The position numbers were made by a program, and so were the translations under genes. A stretch of DNA of 47,559 nt from Gnetum montanum (taxonomy: Eukaryota > Streptophyta > Gnetopsida > Gnetales > Gnetaceae). The stretch is taken from assembly GCA_015680685.1 (NCBI GenBank), contig MNCI01007961.1, positions 183,297 to 230,855 on the forward strand, given 5' to 3'. Shown here piece by piece: positions 42,081-47,559 of the stretch. The notes under the pieces were generated by a model. It was not told the origin of the DNA, did not search any database, and saw only the letters and a program-made list of their open reading frames with translations. The stretch's first letter is position 1, and each line of letters starts with the position of its first letter.

Positions 42081-42545
42081 CAAGCAATGATAGAACAAGG
42101 TCAACTGAACATCAACACCCTAAATCAACCCAACACAGACGATGCCTCCTATGTCATAAAATCCATTAGCATAGGAAACAAGCCCAAACCTGTGTGGCAA
42201 CCTTTCGTGATCAGTATGCCTCTTAGTAAGGCAATGATCCCCTCCACCTCCATGAGAAAGAGGCCTTCCATTGTCATCTAGGTGCCATCTCGATCACCTA
42301 CAAAACCTTTCGTGGTCAAAGTACCACTACAAACATCCACTAAGACGTTAAACTAGCATGATGCACCAAAAACAACAGCAAAGAAACCTTTCGTTATCAA
42401 GTAGCCACAACAAGCTAGTCAAACAAAAATGACACCTCCTAAACTACCATTTGTCATAAATTTGCCACCACACTATAGCCCCTCACCTACCCAAAGCCTA
42501 AACATAGGCAACACGGGCAAACAAACCAAATGACAACATAAGAGG
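42081..42545 (+). pseudogene. gag-protease linker of element C with PFVVxVP motifs
   Basis: Copies PFVISMP, KPFVVKVP, KPFVIK and PFVINLPP at intervals of about 20-30 codons, aligned with A's linker. Several TAG/TAA stops. A 64-codon open piece at 42087-42281 covers the start. Confidence 0.7.
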
Positions 42546-42549
42546 ATGA

Positions 42550-43436
42550 ATGAACAATGAAGTAAAGGCCACACCTAGTACACAACAACCAAACACTGGG
42601 GGCCCTGCCCCTAATCCCAAACAAACTAGGCCCAAGCTGTTGACCCATACGGAGGCAACCAACATAATGGAAAACAACACGGACTTTGTAGCTACACTAG
42701 CCCAAGTGAAACAAATGCTCAAACAAAAGAACATAACCATGAGCTTGTACGACTTGGTCATGACATCATCGGCCCATCGCGAAGCCTTAGCGCAAATGTT
42801 AGCATCCATTCCTATTATAGAGGGCATCCTTGCTAACATGGAATCCATCTATGCAACGATTTCACAACACACACCACAAGGATTGGGTTCAAACATCTTA
42901 TCCTTTCGTGACAATGTAGTTAAAGTCAACCCCGAACAAGGAGAGGTCACAAATGTACCATACATGTTGGGAAATGTACCATTTGCAGAGTGCACGTTGA
43001 TGATGGCATGGCAACAAATGTAGTTCTATACTCCGTCATCGACAAACTAGGCATGGCAGATGAGATCATGCCAACAGAAACCACGTGTCTAAAATCCTTC
43101 AATGGATCATGTGTCACAGTCAAGGGCACGATTAACTTAGCCTTTGTGGCAGGTGAACAATTCCCCACCAGCATAGAGTTCACTGTCATAGAAGAGATTC
43201 CTAGTTTCAACATGATTCTTGATAGACCTTGGCTAGTACAACAACAAGCCATTTCCTCACTAATACATCAACAAATTTGCCTTCCATACGAAGGTGGACA
43301 AGTCATTATACATGGCGACAACACTCCCTTTCAAGCTGACCACAACATAGACATGTCACAGGTCTTGAACGAGGAGCCTCTTGATGCAACACACATGACA
43401 AAAAATGCAACACCTAGAGCTAAAATACCTAGATGA
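42550..43436 (+). pseudogene. PR: Aspartic protease region of element C
   Basis: The pre-protease block KQKNITMSLYDLVMTSSAHR (about 42721-42780) matches A. Then a frameshift near 42965-42990 and the protease: HVDDGMATNVV with VDDG at 42996-43007, CLKSFNGSCVTVKGTI, and FNMILDRPWLVQQQ (Asp replaces the Gly of ILGRPW). HQQICLPYEGGQVIIHGD follows as in A. It is open for 148 codons after the shift. The D-D-G triplet agrees with A and B. Confidence 0.83.
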
Positions 43437-43665
43437 GTGGCAACCAACACAGTATTTAGAGCTAAAACACCTGAACGAGTGGAAAAAACGATAAGCCTCC
43501 TAGTGGAGCCTAAGCCTAAAATGCTTCCAAAACCACATCTAGTTAGGAGACAACCACACGATCAAAGCTCCCCTACAGCCAAAAACATGTCTAATCCCCA
43601 CCCACTCTTCACCTTTGCTCATTATGTATACATCACCTTCGTTTGCATTGTACTAGCTTACATGT
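43437..43665 (+). other. Post-protease extension of element C
   Basis: Open for 84 codons (43437-43691) in the same phase after a TGA. Lysine- and proline-rich, then hydrophobic (YVYITFVCIVLAYMF), probably chance. It corresponds to A's 16231-16500 but without the AELPFNMISEGD block. Confidence 0.4.
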
Positions 43666-43669
43666 TTAC

Positions 43670-43770
43670 ATGTGGTCCGAAAAGGCCTTAAATTAGCCTG
43701 TAGCTCTAAATGACCTTAAACTAGAGCACGTGGCATGAAAAGGCCTTAAACTACCACCTTTTCGCATTAT
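43670..43770 (+). repeat. Post-protease array of element C
   Basis: Three units with CGAAAAGGCCTTAAATTAG, AATGACCTTAAACTAG and AAAGGCCTTAAACTACC, the short equivalent of A's 16510-16873. Confidence 0.75.
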
Positions 43771-43889
43771 TTTCTATTTACTTGTGCATTTTAGTTCATG
43801 TTTTCTATAGTTGCTATTTAACATTGTTTTCTCTAGTTACTTTTTTTACAGGATCATATAGACGCACATGCATGCATCGACACCGACAG

Positions 43890-44290
43890 TCCTGGCATCA
43901 TGACTTAAAAATGATACCACACATCATCCTAGCATCATGATGATAAACTGATACCATAGGCTCATTCTAGCATCATGACAGTAAACTGATACCACAGACT
44001 CATCCTGGCATCATGATGATAAACTGATACCACATAGTGGTCCTAGCATCATGACCTAAAACTGATACCATAGATCATCTGGAATGACAATAAACTACCA
44101 CACTCTCATCTAACAAAGTCTGCTAAGACTATAAACTAGCTCACCTCTCCATAGTCTGCCAAGACTATACACTAGCATTGCACTGTCCGCTACAATGCTA
44201 AATTGGCAATGTCCAATGGCTTATGACGTAAAACTAATCCACAACAGTCTGCCAAGACTATAAACTGGCAACTTGTTCACTGGCCTACTA
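43890..44290 (+). repeat. Second array of element C, core CATCATGATGATAAACTGATACC
   Basis: About six 38-45-bp units (for example CTGGCATCATGATGATAAAC and TGATACCACA), then GTCTGCTAAGACTATAAAC forms. It matches A's post-integrase array (19880-20280), but here lies only about 130 bp after the first array. Confidence 0.8.
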
Positions 44291-44700
44291 ATCTGTTGTT
44301 GTAATCAAATAGTGCATCTTCATTAATCATGTGGCTTTGGTTGTGACAACGAATTCTCTTAAATAGGATACAAGAGTCTCATTCCTCCAAAGGGCGCACA
44401 TCCCATGCCTTGGTCCCAAGTCCACTAGATACTGACTGGCTATTGACAACATTATGTGTTTACACAAGAGAATTCCTCTTTCCATAGTTAAACAAAACCA
44501 TCCCTTCATTAATCCTTTATCTTACAGTAACAAACCTTCTTCCTATACACCTTAAAACCTCATTTCCCGATCCCATGTACTTCTGAACACAGTGCGATGG
44601 CATCTGGCCAAGTGCCAAAGAACAATGCCTGTTACCTAGTTGCTCGTGGTGTTTTGTACTTCTTTGTCAATGCCTCTCAAGTAGATTCCTCTAGGAGTCA
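44291..44700 (+). other. 3' noncoding region of element C
   Basis: Conserved with A's 20281-21286 in the last 120 bp (GTGCGATGGCATCTGGCCAA, GTTTTGTACTTCTTTGTCAA). No gene. Confidence 0.6.
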
Positions 44701-44715
44701 ATAAAGAGGGGCCAA
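44701..44715 (+). other. Polypurine tract of element C
   Basis: ATAAAGAGGGGCCAA directly before the TG of the 3' LTR. Confidence 0.75.
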
Positions 44716-44840
44716 TGAAACACCAAAAAATTTTGGCCTAGCACTTTTAGACAAGAATCAAGCTAAGTCATGTTGCTGCCCAACATGAGTACAACATGAC
44801 CAAACTTGAGAGCCTCCAAAATGGCATGAAATGACATACA

Positions 44841-45001
44841 ATGGAGTGAGCAATGGAGCAAGCAAGGTTTCCTTGAGGCCCATATGCAACTACACCAACT
44901 TTCGACATCCAGAATCAAATNTATGGAGCGAGCAATGGAGCAAGCAAGGTTCCCTTGAGGCCCATATGCAACTACACCAACTTTCGACATCCAGAATCAA
45001 A
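44841..45001 (+). repeat. Direct 80-bp duplication around an N (assembly artefact)
   Basis: 44841-44920 and 44922-45001 are near-identical and are separated by the N at 44921. The 5' LTR has this segment only once (about 38130-38205). Confidence 0.85.
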
Positions 45002-45920
45002 TGTTTTAGGCTCATAATTCTTGGTTTTAGCTAAGTATACTTTGGCTACATTTTTAGATGCTACTCAACGTAAGGCTCAATGTCACCAACTTTTGGAGCC
45101 TCGAAATCAAGTCAAAACAAGTCAAAATCAAGCACAGGGACCTCCCATGACTTTGACCAAGGTCCCCAGTAGGTCCTAGCCTCTAGAAAATCAAAATTTG
45201 GGCCTCAAATATGCCATTTTGACTTGGTGATGTTGGGGTTATTTTTTAGACGTTGCACAGCGTAATGCCCAGCGTCATCAACCAAAATAGGGCTGAAACA
45301 ACATCCAAATCAGCCCAAATTTGGTACATAGAACCCTCATGACCATGGCATGCATATCCACTCTGAAAATGGGTCTCACAAGTCAAAAACGGGTTCAAAA
45401 TGCATTATTTTCAAGTCAAATGTTGTTAGTCACGCTGGCATTCTTCCAGCAGTGTAAACCCAGTGCAAACACTTTCATACGCTAGACGCTGGATGCTGGA
45501 CACTGGATGCCAGACACTGACACTGACTCTGGATGCCAGAAACTAACTCCAGATGCTGATGCTGATGCTGGACGCTGATGCTAACGCTAGAATAGGCTGC
45601 GCACACATCAGAGCTAGATCCACGCATGCTGGAGGCTTTGGTAGCACAAAAAATAGCACAGATTTGCAAATCTGGAGGCCAGACACCCAGATCCATGCTT
45701 GTACATTAACATCTGTTTCATTTTTGACATTTTTTTTAGTGTTTCAAGTTTTTACACTGTGGATTACAAATGTCAGTGTAAGAGATCTTGGTCACGCTGC
45801 ACACTATACATTGTAACATTTCATGCATCTGGTCAATGCACACACCTGTCACCTGATCTGAAGTTTTCTCACCCTGCAGCCACTGATCTTCTCCCAAATC
45901 CAAATCTCACACCTAAAATC

Positions 45921-45928
45921 CTATAAAT
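45921..45928 (+). promoter_or_regulatory. TATA box of LTR C (3' copy)
   Basis: CTATAAAT in AATCCTATAAATCTCC, the same as 39133-39140. Confidence 0.6.
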
Positions 45929-46492
45929 CTCCTATTTTTCCACTAGATAAAGGTTCAAAAAATCTAAATCTCACACAGTTAAGAAATCTAGGTAGCAATC
46001 TCACATGCTGGGGCTTCACACAGACTTGTATGCTATACACCTGCAACCCAAAATTTGCATCTTCCCAGCATCCGTTCTCATCCATCGAGGCTAAATTTCT
46101 TCCTTGCAACCACTCCACAACTGCATTATGACTGGTGCACATTCTAATTATTTATCGATATGAATAGTTTGCATTATTGCCTAGATTCTTACAATTTACA
46201 TTATTGTTCCTGTTCATATTTTTCCTATTTTCATTATTTATCATTTAAATAGTTTACATTCATTTTCATTCGTTCAAATTCAGTTTTGCAATTTTTTACA
46301 TATAAACCAATGCATCGCAATTACGTATGCTCGGGGAAGTCCTCGTTTGATCCACGTGCAGACCATTCAAGGCACTCTACCTTCATTAATTTCTAGCTTG
46401 CCCTCAAGCGAAGGCAGGGTCTTACTATTTTTTCCATAGATCTCTCGGTGTCTATTCATTCCAGCCTCTCATCGATGATTTCAGATGGTAGA

Positions 46493-46760
46493 ACCCCCCA
46501 TCCCCCCTTTTTTCTTCTTATCCGTGAGTCCTTTTTATAGGGTCTCATAGGCAGTTAGATATTCCAAAATATCTTGGGTAAACTTCTTTCCCAAGTAAGG
46601 AAGTTATAACTTGCCCAACAAGTTAGGAAGTTATAACTTATACATGAAGTTAGGAGAAAATCATGCTAACATTGGCATGTGTCTTTACAAATATTACAAA
46701 TATTTCTTTTATAAGAAACAACCTAAAAAATAAATCCAAGATCTCCATACTATAAGAGCT
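46493..46760 (-). repeat. Possible truncated LTR on the minus strand
   Basis: On the minus strand this reads AAGTTATAACTTCC twice (about 46600 and 46628), then CCTATGAGACC and CTATAAAAAGGACTC (46531-46540), and a C/G-run leader, like U3 to R of a copia LTR. Element C would have inserted just downstream of its TATA box. No second copy is in the window. Confidence 0.35.
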
Positions 46761-47559
46761 CCATACAATTGTCATTTTATTTTTATTTAGAATTTTAAGT
46801 TTTTAATAGTTAAATATCATTAACCACTGAAACCTTAGTAATTTTCATGAATAGGCAGTAGTAAGAAATTAATTCAGCATCCACCTTAGTGTAGATGTTG
46901 ATGTTGGCGGCTGTATGGTTTTTCAAATCAAGAAAGTCGATCCTTGTAAACTTGTATAAGTAAATCATCTGGATTTGCACTTTCTGTACCTTATTATCTT
47001 TGAACTCACATACTAATAAATCGCTACTAAAAGACGTTTGTGTAAATTACATTAGTATCGGGTAGGTCAGTCTCAACTGATAAGGTGATAGTTAGATTGG
47101 AAATGGAGTCCAGGCAAACGTGGGTGCAAACACACCTGCACAGATTACAGGTGATAGTTACGAGAATGGTGGGAAGTAATTAGCTGGCTTGTCTCTTTCC
47201 TTCCTTCCTTGAGAAAAACCTATAGAAATGGACATATACTCTACCCCATTTCTAGTGCCGATCTCAGACAGAACCTACCACTGCAAAACAAGGCTCTACC
47301 GCTGCATGTAGTAATGTTACCGTGTGGTGTTCAGTTGCTGCCGCCATGTGCCATCTTTGAGAACGTCCCAATATACGGAGGCCAAGATGCTGGAACCAAC
47401 AAGATACATGCACGTTTATAGCAGATGTGGGTTTGAGCTTCAAAATGCGAAGGTTGTACTAGGTAGGGCCGCGGGCACCATGCTGATGTTGCCCTAAGTC
47501 AGGCTCATGCAGGGCCATAGGGCCATCTCCAGAGCACACTTATTGGGCAAGTCTAAGGA
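46761..47559. other. Unassigned flank
   Basis: AT-rich to about 47050, then mixed composition. The only ORF of note (47209-47421, plus, 70 codons; GVQLLPPCAIFENVPIYGGQ) is not recognised and may be chance. It is the least transposon-like part of the window. Confidence 0.4.
47062..47135 (+). mobile_element. Possible tRNA-derived SINE fragment
   Basis: GTAGGTCAGTCTCAACTGAT resembles the pol III A box of plant SINEs (GTGGCTCAACTGGT), and 50 bp later CAAACGTGGGTGCAAAC resembles the usual post-B-box block. The B box itself (GGTTCGAATCC) is not clear (GATTGGAAATGG). No poly(A)/(T) tail or target duplication was seen. Confidence 0.25.

Larger units (their letters stand above)
37998..46492 (+). mobile_element. 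Element C: Tat-type retrotransposon lacking RT, RNase H and integrase
   Basis: LTRs 37998-39978 and 44716-46492 flank a 4.7-kb interior with PBS, decayed gag, linker, protease, two repeat arrays and a PPT. Where A has 3.0 kb of RT-RH-aRNH-INT, C has only about 130 bp between the arrays. The terminal bases are mutated (TA... at the left end, ...GA at the right). CCTCC on the left and ACCCC on the right are not a clear target duplication. Confidence 0.88.
44716..46492 (+). repeat. 3' LTR of element C
   Basis: TGAAACACCAAAAAATTTTG ... CAGATGGTAGA. It contains an 80-bp artefactual duplication at an N (44921) and lacks the U5 duplication seen in the 5' LTR. Confidence 0.88.

Noticed and set aside
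47209-47421. 70-codon plus-strand ORF as a host gene exon
   Set aside because: No recognisable domain or splice context; too short to call.

Overview
This is a repeat-dense stretch of a large plant nuclear genome. It contains no intact single-copy gene, tRNA, rRNA or CRISPR array that I can support. Almost everything is decayed LTR retrotransposon, nested several deep. Plant origin rests on four points: a Ty1/copia element primed by initiator-Met tRNA with the usual plant polypurine tract; several Ty3/gypsy elements of the Tat (Ogre/Retand-like) type, with a second RNase H between RT-RNase H and integrase; LTR promoters with CTATAAATA boxes; and short GT-AG introns of about 60-100 bp. The density of nesting suits a large genome (a conifer or a large-genome angiosperm), but the window alone cannot name the species.

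Layout, left to right. 1-5966: a copia-type element on the minus strand (LTRs 1-1218 and 4761-5966), gag only, inserted into the protease region of a Tat element whose remnant continues at 5967-6377. 7109-9143: 3' LTR and 3' tail of a Tat element on the minus strand (element D). 9625-10370 plus 22635-23555: one 5' LTR of a second Tat element (B, same LTR family as D), split by element A. 10371-22629: element A, a structurally complete Tat element with a perfect 5-bp target duplication (GGTGG), TG...CA LTRs, PBS, decayed gag, protease, RT, two RNases H and integrase, and a PPT. 23556-28320: gag and protease of B, without RT or integrase. 28491-36599: a decayed minus-strand gene with several phase-compatible introns and its own TATA-like box, interrupted by a short LTR element (E, 32349-35982). 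37998-46492: element C, a third Tat element carrying gag and protease but no RT/RNase H/integrase. 46493-47559: unassigned flank with a possible truncated LTR and a possible SINE.

Elements A, B, C and the remnant at 5967 share features I do not recognise from described Tat families. These are a D-D-G protease active-site triplet, a P-[YF]-V-[VI]-x-[VI]-P repeat linker between gag and protease, and arrays with an ATGGCCTTAAACTAG-like core after the protease. In A a second related array follows integrase, so the pol domains sit between two arrays. In C, which lacks pol, the two arrays lie almost side by side. The most unusual item is the spliced antisense gene downstream of B's protease: its noncoding parts carry the same TAGCATAGC-type motifs that mark the B/D LTRs, so it may be an antisense extra ORF of element B.

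Four single N bases (14552, 37363, 37511, 44921) abut exact or near-exact duplications and look like unmerged contig ends. The duplication at 14552 falsely shifts the reading frame of element A.
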